Assembly (NCBI GenBank): GCA_015501595.1
Contig: JADNRX010000829.1
Location: forward strand, 1 to 21,060
Origin: Hymenopellis radicata
Lineage: Eukaryota > Basidiomycota > Agaricomycetes > Agaricales > Physalacriaceae
Direction: 5' to 3'
Length of the DNA: 21,060 nucleotides
Made by a program: the position numbers and the translations under genes. Position 1 is the stretch's first letter; each line of letters begins with the position of its first letter. Under the pieces are notes generated by a model that had not been told where the DNA came from, ran no database searches, and saw only the letters and a program-made list of their open reading frames with translations. Shown here one piece after another: positions 8,616 to 18,134 of this stretch.

Positions 8616-10709
8616 ATGTCCAAAGTCGACGATTCGAACTCGCGACGGAGCATCGCCTCCGAATCCACGGAGTCCCTTATTCTGCTGGAGAAACGGGCCG
8701 TTCGTAAGGTGGACTGCGCCATCCTCCCAGTCATGACTATGTTCTATCTGTTGTCTTTTCTGGTGAGCTGTCTTCGTTTCGTTGAAGCCTGGTGCTCACA
8801 ATCATGTGCATAGGATCGCGTCAATATTGGTTTGCTCCCACTCGAAGTCTTTCCGTGGGCGCTGACTTCTGTCAGGAAATGCGCGCATCGCGGGTCTACA
8901 GGCGGACCTAGGACTGACGGACCACCAGTATCAGATATGCGTAACCGTGCTCTTTGTGTGAGTCTTCGAGTCGTATACAGGCCGCGTCTCAAGGAACGAT
9001 AGACCCTACATCTTTGCAGAGCTTCCGGCAAACCTCTTGCTGCGTAAAATAGGCCCGCGATATCTAATGCCTGCACTGCTAACGACATGGGGAATTATAG
9101 TCACACTGCAAGGTTGAAAGAATCTTATTTAGGAGTCAGCTTGAATGCTGAATAGTATCCTTAGGTCTAGTAACCTCTTATTCTGGGCTAGTGGTCTGTA
9201 GGGCGTTCCTTGGACTTGTCGAAGGTCCTATGCTTCCCGGGATCGTCCTTTATCTATCTGGATTTTATACTAGGGTGGAACTATCCCTTCGGTAAGTGGT
9301 TTTCCCGCTGCTAGTCCGAGGTTTCTAAAAGCATTTGCTTGATATAGAGTGGCCATCTTCTTTTCTGCCACTTTGGTACGTTACGACGCCCTCGCGTTCG
9401 ATGCCAGCGACTCATTGAGTCCTGCAGTTATCTGGCGCATTTTCTGGGTTGCTTGCGGCAGCGATTATGAATATGGACGGCATCGGTGGAAAGGCCGGCT
9501 GGTCGTGGATCTTTATACTAGTGCGCACACCGTCGTCTCGTCGACGAAGTGTCTAAGCATCTCTCTGTGTATTAGGAAGGGATTTTCAGCACCTTGGTAG
9601 GGATTGCCGCATTCTTCCTTACACCTTCAACTCCACGCGAGGTTTTGGGGCTTTCCGATGCAGAGAAGGAGTAAGCATCAACGTTCGAACTCTCCTCATG
9701 CTAATAAAAGATCTATTTAGTATACTCGTTCGACGCCTCGAAGCTGACCGACCGTCCATTGCTCCCAAAGACCAATTCAGTTTCCTGGAAGTCCTGAAGT
9801 CGTTCAAGTCTCCTCATGTTATCCTGACCTTTATGATGTTCTACATGACCGGTACTACTCTTTACGGACTGGGTCTCTTCCTTCCGTCCTTGGTGAACCA
9901 ACTCGGCTTCAGCGCAACGAAATCTCAGCTGCTCAGTGTGGGTCCTTTCGCTGCTGGTTTCTTTGGTATGTTCACGATGACTTGCACCATGCCGTGAAAG
10001 CGATTTGACATTCTCTCCCAGTGACATTGATTGCAGCATATTTTTCAGACCACTACAATGCGCGCGCCATACCCGCCGCCCTGGTTTCATGCTTAGCGGT
10101 TGCCGGGTTCGCCATGTATCTTCGTACGACTCTTGAATCTTCAGGTCATCGTCGTTGTCTGATTACTATATTCGTTAGATGCCGAAAATAAATATGTGGC
10201 GTACGGCGCCATGTTCATGGCTGTACCCGGCGTGTACGGGACTGCGCCCATCATCTCGGCGTGGATAGCCAACAATTCCGAGCCATACTATCGCCGCGCT
10301 ACCAGCATTGCTGTCGGCTTCATTGCTACTAATTGTGTTAGTTCGGTTGTTACATCGACAGTGAGACTCTAGACGCTAATTATACATAGGGCGGCATCAC
10401 AAGCACATGGCTATATCCAACGAAAGAAGGCCCTAGATTCACAAAGACAACAATCCTGAACCTCGTCTTGTACGTGTTTCCTGCTTTCACCGTGTCTCAC
10501 GTAGACCTTACTCTCGTACTAGCTCGAGTCTAATTATCGTCGGGGCTATTATCAACGGGCTCTATCTATCGTATCAAAACAAGCAGAAGTATAGGAATCG
10601 CGCTCAGTTGTTGGCTCCGTACGTCGACGCCGGGTCCAAGGAAGACGCCACTTTGAAGGCTTGGATGGAGTTGGGTGACCGTCATCCCGATTTCATCTAC
10701 ACAGTTTGA
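8616..10709 (+). CDS. MFS transporter, anion:cation symporter (Dal5/Tna1-like) family, 489 residues
   Basis: Thirteen exons: 8616-8762, 8814-8829, 8876-8957, 9003-9112, 9165-9291, 9348-9375, 9428-9520, 9576-9670, 9721-9965, 10022-10123, 10179-10336, 10390-10469 and 10523-10709. All junctions keep frame and no correction is needed. Typical family blocks are DRVNIGNARIAGLQADLGL, VPYIFAELPANLLLRKIGPR, CRAFLGLVEGPMLPGIVLYL, GKAGWSWIFILEGIF, FLTPSTPREVLGLSDAEKE, and MFMAVPGVYGTAPIISAW with NNSEPYYRRATSIA. About 12 membrane helices are expected, with cytosolic ends; the protein sits in the plasma membrane. Relatives carry allantoate, nicotinate, pantothenate or sugar acids by proton symport. The neighbours (a DenD-like SDR and an RpiB-like isomerase) suggest an organic-acid or sugar-acid substrate, which is inference. 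Exon 2 is only 16 nt. Confidence 0.92.
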
Positions 10710-11016
10710 AAGCCTTATTTGTTCTACTTCCCTTGTCCATGTTGTACGAACCACGAACGCTTCAGCGTGTTGTAATAATATCTGATGTTGAACCGCGTGC
10801 CAATGATGATACAGTGTTCCCCAAATGAGCCGAACCATGCACAGGCAGACGAACCCACCCAATGAGAGGCTAATCATAAGTATACGATCCTCGCTTATTA
10901 CAACTACGGATTTCATACAAGGCGAACACTAAATAGCAGAACCTGAGTCATACATGATTCCGCACCAGAGGGAAATAGGAGGGAAATATCCTAGCAAGTC
11001 ATGTGTGATGCGACGC

Positions 11017-11145
11017 CAGACTCCTTCCCACTCGCTCTTAAGCCATCACTCGAGGATTCAAGTACGACCAGGATCAAATCGTTATATTCAACACGGAGGA
11101 GTACGTGATTTTTTTCACTTGCGAGAGTGAATGGGAAGGAGTCTG
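11017..11145. repeat. Inverted repeat, 22-bp arms, 85-bp spacer
   Basis: The left arm CAGACTCCTTCCCACTCGCT.. (11017-11038) is the reverse complement of the right arm at 11124-11145 with 2 mismatches in 22. The 129-bp unit is of MITE size, but no clear target-site duplication flanks it and no transposase is nearby. It may be a small foldback element or a structured transcript end. Confidence 0.7.
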
Positions 11146-11484
11146 ACAGTAAACGCTTACTTTCAAACTCGAGTGCAACGGCGGGACTATAGCATTACCA
11201 TAGGGAATTTGACACCGTCAATTCCGGACGTGGAGAGTTACACAGAGGCTATGGAGGCTATGGTAGGAGGAAATCGGCAAATTCCGCTCCTGCATTCCCA
11301 CGCACCCTTGTCTTTCTAGAACGCCCATGTGCTGGCAGGTGGATGCGCGTTTGAACGCGACGACACGTCTGCATTCCGATAACGAAGATCTCTCTGACTT
11401 AGATATCCTGCTAGTTTTTTCAGTCAGTCTGGTCCCCTTATTCGCCTGCACATCATCTTCCCAAAGACGCGTGCTTGGTAACGA

Positions 11485-11527
11485 CTCTGTACCAAAAGCA
11501 ACACTTAGTTGTGTTCTTGGTACAGAG
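11485..11527. repeat. Imperfect hairpin with perfect 11-bp outer stem
   Basis: CTCTGTACCAA (11485-11495) pairs perfectly with TTGGTACAGAG (11517-11527). Inside, AACAC/GTGTT can extend the stem past a small bulge. Function unknown. Confidence 0.7.
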
Positions 11528-11648
11528 GGATGCTGGACTCTAAAAGCTGCTAGGGATTCTGACGTTGGGGTAACCTCCATGTTCATGCATGAGTAGGTAT
11601 AATTACATTGTCTTTTTCAATCTCGGGTTCCCCAAGTGATTAACAGAC

Positions 11649-12829
11649 CTATGCTATGCCAGCCTCGACGTCCTTCTTAAACTGTCGCACAATCGGTTCC
11701 ATCCCTCCCTCGTCCACTTGGAACCCAAGACTTAACGGATATGTGTTGTCAAAGCGCGCCGGCCACGACGAAACAATCCGCCGGTTAATGGGGTCGTCTT
11801 TAAAGCTCACGAGCTTCAGCGCCTCCTGGCCAGCGACCTTCTCCAGCGCCTTGAGCTCGTCCCTCACCGTGGCGGTAAACCCAGGCAAGCACACGACACG
11901 CGTGTGTGAAAGGAACTTCTCTGCGGGGACATGCTTTGCTTGAACAAAGTTCTTAATCGTGGTTTCCGGGCTGGCGAGCCAGGAAGCGAGCTCAAGTTCG
12001 GGCGAGTCGAAGGAGGAGCCAACGGGGCAGACAGCCTCGAGACCCTTGAGAGGTTCACGAATGATGCCGGAAATGAAAGCGGAAGTGGCGGCAGAAGGAA
12101 CACCGGGACGAACGACGATGGTAGGGAGCCGTATAATACGACCGTCGACATAGCCGCGCCTGGTGAATTCGTTGACGAGCAGCTCGGAAGTGAGCTTGCC
12201 CATGCCGTAGGCGCCTTCTGGCGTGGCGATCGTTGAAGGAGTGACGACCTCGGGCTGTACGTCGCGTGAGTATTGTTTTCTGTATCACTTCAACTAAATT
12301 AAAAGACTAACCAGAGGTCCACCATAGACAGCCAACGAAGAAGTGAATATGAACTTTATCGGTGCTGACCGACCCTCGCTGTATTTCCGAGCAGCTTGGA
12401 GCACCATCCGGATGGAGTCGATGTTAACCTAAATCTGTTATCAATCTGGACGTCATCTGCTACGGGATCTTTCGCACCTTCAGGCCCAGCTCAAAGTTGT
12501 CCTCCGAACCCCGAGACATGATCCCATGGAGGCAGTAAATAGTATCCGGAATACCCCTCTCGGTGTGGAACAGCTTGTCGATCTCGTCAGGGCTTGTCAA
12601 ATCCGCTTTGACAGTAACTGCATTCGCGCCCTGTGGCGCCTTGGGCTCTACGATGTCGGCGAGGATGAAGCTGACGTCCGGTGTGCGCTCGTCTGCGATG
12701 AGAGCGCCAGAGAGCTAAGTAGACGCGGCTATTCAGTATGGATTGACGCAGATCGAGGTATTGGACACGCACCAATCCTCCGAGCCAGCCAGCGGCACCC
12801 GTGATCAGAACAGTGTTTTGCGTCGACAT
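11649..12829 (-). CDS. DenD-like SDR: D-erythronate dehydrogenase family, NAD-dependent epimerase/dehydratase fold, 338 residues
   Basis: Exons from the 5' end: 12829-12773, 12714-12478, 12428-12312 and 12254-11649, with introns of 58, 49 and 57 nt, all phase 0. The N-terminal nucleotide-binding motif is TGAAGWLGG (10-18), and LADIVEP supplies the acidic residue expected for NAD. The catalytic set is S128/S129 in FTSSLAVYGG and Y153-K157 in AYGMGKLTSE. The block RLPTIVVRPGVPSAATSAF followed by ISGIIREPLKGLEAVCPV is the hallmark I associate with bacterial D-erythronate dehydrogenase (DenD), which oxidises D-erythronate to 2-oxo-tetronate. The protein should be soluble, with no signal peptide. 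It is divergent from the RpiB-like gene (ATGs 309 bp apart), which suggests co-regulation in sugar-acid catabolism. The family is firm; the exact substrate in this fungus is inferred. Confidence 0.88.
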
Positions 12830-13138
12830 GATGGCAGGAGGCGGAGACGGTCGTGGGTATGGCAGTGCAGAAATCCATCAGCACTAACAATATCTTTATA
12901 TCCCCAGTCTGACCCATCGTAAAGGAGAAACAACATCTCACCCACTACTGGCCCGGCTACAATTGTCCCGTCCCGTTTCCGGAGTTCCTTCCGATTGGTC
13001 CTACCATTAATCCTTGCCCTCGGAAACATATGGTCCCGAAAGCCCCTCTTCCAATAACGTACGGCGCGATGTAGGATGTCATATAACCAACGACTACGAT
13101 CCTCCCCACTTCTGCTCTCCTTGATACCTGACTTCATA
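12830..13138. promoter_or_regulatory. Shared bidirectional promoter of the DenD-like and RpiB-like genes
   Basis: The 309 bp between two divergent ATGs hold a TATA-like CTTTATA (12894-12900; TATAAAG read on minus), about 65 nt before the DenD-like ATG. On plus there is TATAA (13082-13086), 53 nt before the RpiB-like ATG, and CCAAT (13051-13055). A CGG-N8-CCG palindrome (12980-12993) directly abuts an inverted CCAAT box, ATTGG (12994-12998). Joint control of both genes is inferred from the layout. Confidence 0.6.
12980..12998. promoter_or_regulatory. CGG-N8-CCG palindrome next to inverted CCAAT box
   Basis: CGGAGTTCCTTCCG (12980-12993) is followed without gap by ATTGG. Inverted CGG triplets at fixed spacing are the usual site of fungal Zn2Cys6 dimers, and CCAAT is bound by the HAP/NF-Y complex. 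The site lies near the middle of the divergent promoter. Which regulator binds cannot be told from the sequence. Confidence 0.4.
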
Positions 13139-13813
13139 ATGCCTGAAACTGAATCATCTCCCGTGAAGTGGCGCGTCGTTGTAGGGTGCGATGTGCGTGT
13201 TCATACTTCTTCGACGCGTATGTTAACTTTCATCTCATCGATAGGAAGCAGGCGTACAATATAAAGACATATTAAAAGCCGACTTGAAGAGTCACCCTCT
13301 CGTTTCCGAAGTCATCGATGTCGGCGTCGGAGCGTCATCAGACAAGACCGCCTACCCTCATGTTGCCGTCGCCGCCGCGAAGAAGATCGCTGCAGGCGAA
13401 GCCGATCGTGCATTGTTGATCTGCGGAACAGGGCTTGGTAAGTCCAGTCTTCATTGTTCTGTATCCTTTCACTTTAATCGCGACCTGAAATGTTGCGCGT
13501 TTCTCTTTTCATTTTCATGCCGCGTCATGCTCTGCTAAGCTAATACGCTATTTTTGATCCAGGTGTAGCCATATCTGCGAACAAAGTACCTGGTATCCGA
13601 GCCGTAACCGCACACGACAGCTTCAGCGTCGAGCGGGCTGTTCTCAGTAACAATGCGCAGGTGCTATGCATGGGTCAGCGTGTGATCGGCATCGAACTCG
13701 CTAGGCGGTTAGCGAGGGAGTGGTTAGAATACGTGTTCGACACGACTTCTGCATCTGCGGCTAAGGTCGATGCTATCTCTCAGTATGAAACGGTTCCAGG
13801 ATCGTGTTCATGA
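13139..13813 (+). CDS. RpiB/LacA/LacB-family sugar-phosphate isomerase, 165 residues
   Basis: Exons are 13139-13192, 13245-13437 and 13563-13813, with introns of 52 and 125 nt. The family interconverts aldose and ketose phosphates (ribose-5-P/ribulose-5-P, or tetrose phosphates such as D-erythrulose-4-P). Seen: [17 protein letters not shown] (16-32), the catalytic C78 in [14 protein letters not shown], and H100-D101 in [20 protein letters not shown] followed by [19 protein letters not shown]. Typical RpiB has DHAG where this has DEAG. It also carries about 15 extra residues at the C-terminus. Most fungi use RpiA for ribose-5-P, and RpiB-type copies in yeasts such as Yarrowia serve erythrulose-phosphate metabolism (known). 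Pairing with a DenD-like dehydrogenase supports a catabolic role, which is inference. Confidence 0.9.
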
Positions 13814-14149
13814 GAGCGCCTGTATTTACACATGCCCTATTTATGTTTGCTTCATTGTTGTAAAATGTCCAGAGAGCATGCGGCAAGTCTTATTCCATTG
13901 GCCACGGGCTTCGATTAGTGTTATTCGAGCCAAAAGTGCACGATATTTTGAAGAACGAGTGCCACTGCGACTTCTGCTGATGCAGCTGTGCTTCCTCTGA
14001 CAATGGTCTGAGGAGGTTCATTAAAAGTTCGTCATTGTGTTTCTCCAGAAGCAGGTTCTGTAACATACGATAGCACGCCGTACTCTAAAAAGACAATCCG
14101 ACTCGTGTATGAAATGATTCCGATGAATCGGCGATCACAACTTTGAATT
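13814..14149. other. Convergent intergenic spacer
   Basis: This lies between the RpiB-like stop (plus) and the stop of the DUF4470/MYND gene (minus). It contains only putative 3' UTR sequence; no gene or repeat could be supported. Confidence 0.5.
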
Positions 14150-17100
14150 CTACAACTGTTTACACGTGCGCTTATGACGAGGCCAATCTTTCGTCTGACA
14201 GTCCTTCGAACAATACTCGCGTCCTTGCATGAGCCACATGTCAACTTTCCTTTGCCCCGACACACCGTGCACTTCGGGTCCCGTACCATCTTTTCCAAAT
14301 AGGACACTCCAAATAAAGGCGAGATCGCCACACGTGTGGCGTAGCGCGCGAACGGTCGCCACAACGGATTATTCATCATCCCTTCAACATCTTTGCCTTC
14401 ACCACAGCCACAAAGAGGATTGCTGTCCATCTCCTCCGTCAACGGAATCCTGGAAAGACTCCTGTACTCACACTTTTCAGTGTGTGACCAGGTGCGGCAT
14501 CGTTCGACGAGCGCCGGTAGAATGTGCTTCCACATATAACGTTCGCCTTTGTAGATGGTGATGTGCCGCGGATTGCTCAAGTTGAGGAATTGCTCGAACT
14601 CAGCATGAATGTTAGGCATGAGCGCATCCCTCAAAGAGAGAACGTAACCGTCGGCGATAACGGTGGTGGATGAGGAATCATATTTCAAGCCGTTCATGAA
14701 GAAGACAGTATCACAGTTATTTGACGCGTCGTCTTTCAGGATGAACACGTTTCGGACTGATCCGCCTTGTATACCGGATGCAGCTGCAAGAAGTGTGTGG
14801 ATTGTGTCCTTGATCAGGGCAAGAGTGTCCTCTGGAGTCTCAGATTTACTCCTCTGCTTCTTGATCAACTTGCGTTCTCGCGCAGAAAACATCGCGCCGA
14901 TGTGAGGGTTAAGCCAATCGTAAAGCTTCTTAGACGAAAGATCTACAGGGAGAAGCGCGTCCAGATTAACGCGGTGGATATTCCACGGTGCAAGGCGGCT
15001 GCCAGTGCCCCCAATTACGGGAAATGGGGCTACTCTCGTACCCTGGTGGGAAATCGGTGTGGTAGGAGGAACCACGACCTGGATTGACTCGTTTAATCAC
15101 AATAACGGAATCAGAATTTACTAACCTCAATGTACAACGACTTTCGTGCCGCACGTATGAGACCTCGCGCCCAGTCAACGGGAAAAGGAAAATGAAGATC
15201 CTGGAAAGTATTTGAGACCTGTAGTTTCAAGATACAGGGTGCTGTCTGTTTGATGGAAGGTGTCGCTCCTTTGGCCCCGAAGAGTAACTTGATACGGTCA
15301 TTGGTCAATGAGACCTTGGCAGACAGTGATTTGACGCATTCGCAGTGCTCGTCTAATACAACATTCCACGCTTCTACGCTCCGATTGACTCGCAGCGCAT
15401 TCCGAAGAACCTGACGGAATGGACGGTGGCTAGAATGGCTGGGGTTTCCAGCGGCAAGACATGGACATGATTTGTATCAGAGAGCTTCGCGCCAAACACG
15501 TTCAGCCATGGGCCAAGCGAAGACGCATACAGCATGCAGTTGCCAGGTGTGTTGCGCAGTGAGAGGTAAACTGAAATATTACTCTGCTGGTCGTGGACTA
15601 TAAGCAAGTGTGTCGGCATTATGAACGAAGCGACTAATGAAGAATTGCCATTCCAGCCATCATGATCTTCCTCGAAGGCAATTCGTGGATTGCTGGTGGT
15701 CCCGATAGAGGTGACTCGCCCGAATGCTACTTGAACAGACGAAAAGATATTATGCATCGAGTGCCCCGCATATCACAAACCAAGGGCACGGTAGGAGTCT
15801 CTTTAGCATTTAGCAATTCCAGGCCCGGAGCGGTACGAGGAACGACTAGAATGACCCGAACCGCAGTGGGGACGCTTTTCCAGCTGGAAAAGATCCCTTT
15901 AGGGGGGAGACGCACGCGATATGCATCCATCACATGTAGGCCGTGACTGTACAGTTGGACATAGAAGTCCTGCGCATTGACGGTGTCCATCTTCCGCTCG
16001 GCGTCATTATCCTGGAGCTCGAAAAAACTGTCCATAACACTTGACCATTTCTGTCCGGATAACTGTAATCGTTTTTGAAGCAACTCCAGCAGAGCGACAA
16101 AGGTTTCCCGATCGTAGAAAGCAATATTCGATAAGGATAGTATGCGTCCCTTATCCTGCCGTGGAAGATGGAGTTTTCGAAGAAACACTAACGCGTCCTC
16201 TTCACCGAAGAACGAGCCATACAGACCGTACAAGTAGGTCCCCAACTGCTGATGATCGAAAGTTGGTACCGTTAACACATCGCCCAACGTCGGCGCTTTC
16301 CATGTCATCGTCTGGTGAGATTGCGAAGAAGTCATGGAGATCATAGACTTGGCTAAAGCCTCGTGTACGTTGGAATGTGGTGTGAAGCCCGACACGAAAT
16401 CCACGGGAACCAACCCCAACAACAGACCAAGCACAGTGATATCGCTATATAGCGAATCCGTGAAATGTTTTGTAGTATCTTCGTCCGCCCCAGTGAGAAG
16501 GAATTCCGTGTAGAGGACGCACGACGGGGTACTTCGTTGGAAAGCAAAGGGGCAGAGATAATAAGGACATTCCAAAGCCCAATGTGGTCGTTTAGATTGG
16601 ACGTGTCGATGACGTTGAACCTTGAGGGACATATCTTGTCCCCCTGCAAATAATCGCAGCTCAGCGTCACCGATGTCGCCTTCCATTGGCGAACGGGTAT
16701 AGGTGTTTCAAGCGATCGATTGGTATGGAAAGCGCAAAGTGCTTTACCAAATGCAATCGCATCGGTTGCGGCAAATCGAATGACAGGCGCCGTTCTCCTG
16801 CTCTGGGATTCAACGCGGACCGGTACCCGTTGCACCAGGCCGAGAATTGGGACTGTGCACTCTTCCTAATCGCTCTTAGATCCATAGTGACCAAATCTGC
16901 AGTACCCGCAAGGTCAGGGGCGAGATGGAAAAGGGAGAGCGGATCGGTGCCATAGTGGACGTGGAAGCCCTTGCCGAGGCAGTACAGGAAAGTGGGATTG
17001 ACATGAGAAGCCTTTTTGATTGATTTCGGTTCCGTATATGTCGTCCCCGTAGTCCAAAACTGCCCGAACGATTGCATGGCAGCGGCCAAACCAAAAGCCA

Positions 17101-17799
17101 TGAGAGGGCCAAATGCGCGGGAAGCAGGCGCTGCGCCAGGAGATCTCTTCAATGCTGCATCGCAGCCAGCGGCAAACGTCGCCTCCATCTCCTTCCTTTG
17201 TTGGGGACTGAGAGCCTCAAAGTCAACCCAAAGCCGCCAGTGTCGACGGAGATCGGGAAGGGTATTAACGGTGCAGAACTTGAGCACACCGCCATACGAA
17301 GATGCCTCCCATTTCTCGATGGTGGAGGAGATATCGAGCAGCTTTCGACTTTGATCGATGACAGCGGCAAACGTGGTCTGGTCGATCTTCATATGGAAGA
17401 AGGAGTTCCAAATAATACCAGCATCCGTGTATTGGTGGTCGATGATCATGGTTAGAAGCATAACGTTCCGCGCTGGAGTACTTCGTATTCAGCTGTTGGA
17501 GACGACCAGACGAAACCGAGGCTCACCCAAGACCGCAGGATCGATATCACAACAAGTGAAATCCAATTTTCGAGAACCTAGAAGAAATATTTAGTATATA
17601 CTACGTGAAACCAGGAGTGCAACATACTCTTGACGGGTTCGTTAAGAATCGTGAAGAGAATATTCCTCGGGTCGCCACACCCAAGTAGCAAGATTTCTGC
17701 ATCGTCGTCGAATCCGACATCGCGAGCAAGGTTCACGGCGGGCGTGTTCCCCAACGGATAGAAATAATAGGCTCCGGGCCATATCACAGGAGACGCCAT
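14150..17799 (-). pseudogene. DUF4470 / MYND zinc-finger protein gene with five same-direction frameshifts
   Basis: ATG at 17799; exons 17799-17628, 17577-17527, 17472-15126 and 15078-14150 (introns of 50, 54 and 47 nt). The N-terminus PGAYYFYPLGNTPAVNL, then EILLLGCGDPRNILFTI and RKLDFTCCDIDPAVLARNV, is the DUF4470 domain of fungal MYND proteins, shared with dynein-assembly factor DNAAF3. FNVIDTSNLNDHIGLWNVL and an ARKSLYIEVVVP segment follow. The C-terminal MYND finger reads CTVCRGKGKLTCGSCKD, then EYCSKDCQTKDWPRHKRTC. Continuous family sequence needs a one-base frame correction at about 16785-16800, 16519-16533, 15757-15765, 15411-15428 and 14216-14222, each time as if one base were missing. 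The full protein would be near 1,170 residues. No intron of normal size explains any shift. It is either a recently decayed copy or an error-rich stretch. Confidence 0.8.
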
Positions 17800-18134
17800 T
17801 CTACCTGACAATCCTGAGGGTGAGAGGGTAAGGTGTGCTTGGGCACGAGGCGCACATTGAGTTAAAGTTTACGGAGATGCGCAGGACCTCGGCCATTCAG
17901 GCCGTGCCCGTGGAGTATGTTGGACGTGTCCAATCACTTGTTCAGTTAACACGATGTGGGACATTCCTACAAACAAGTCTTCAACCAAAGGACAAAGAAT
18001 CAGAAGCAAAACTCACCATGAGTACATAGTAACGAATACAGAAAGCAAGATATACCTACAGTACTAAAATAAGACATAACTTATGTAGATAGACTATATA
18101 TACATATCCACAGTAGTACATAGTAGTAAAACAG
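17800..18134. other. Intergenic spacer: REV1 3' end and upstream region of the MYND gene
   Basis: Both flanking genes are on minus, so this holds the REV1 3' UTR and the promoter of the MYND gene. The part at 18030-18130 is A/T-rich, with TATATATACATA and AGTAGTACATAGTAGTA stretches that could serve 3' end formation. No gene seen. Confidence 0.5.

Larger units (their letters stand above)
10710..11648. other. Intergenic region between convergent MFS and DenD-like genes
   Basis: The MFS gene (plus) and the DenD-like gene (minus) end toward each other across about 940 bp, more than their 3' UTRs need. I see no coding signature on either strand. It does contain a 22-bp inverted repeat (11017-11145) and a hairpin (11485-11527), listed separately. 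It could hold a non-coding RNA or a small foldback element, but nothing proves this. Confidence 0.5.

Noticed and set aside
9680..9700. GTTCGAACT resembling a tRNA B box
   Set aside because: It lies in intron 8 of the MFS gene; no A box or foldable cloverleaf was found around it.
16822..16860. A 38-nt intron that would explain the first frameshift of the MYND gene
   Set aside because: It is shorter than all other introns in the window, and removing it deletes the family-like WCNGYRSA segment; a missing base fits better.
14150..17799. Programmed -1 ribosomal frameshifting as the cause of the five shifts
   Set aside because: No slippery heptamer with a downstream structure was seen at the sites, and five events in one mRNA would be extraordinary.
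18060..18130. A/T-rich short repeats and the near-palindrome ACATAACTTATGT
   Set aside because: Short and low in complexity; consistent with a 3' UTR and not distinct enough to call an element.
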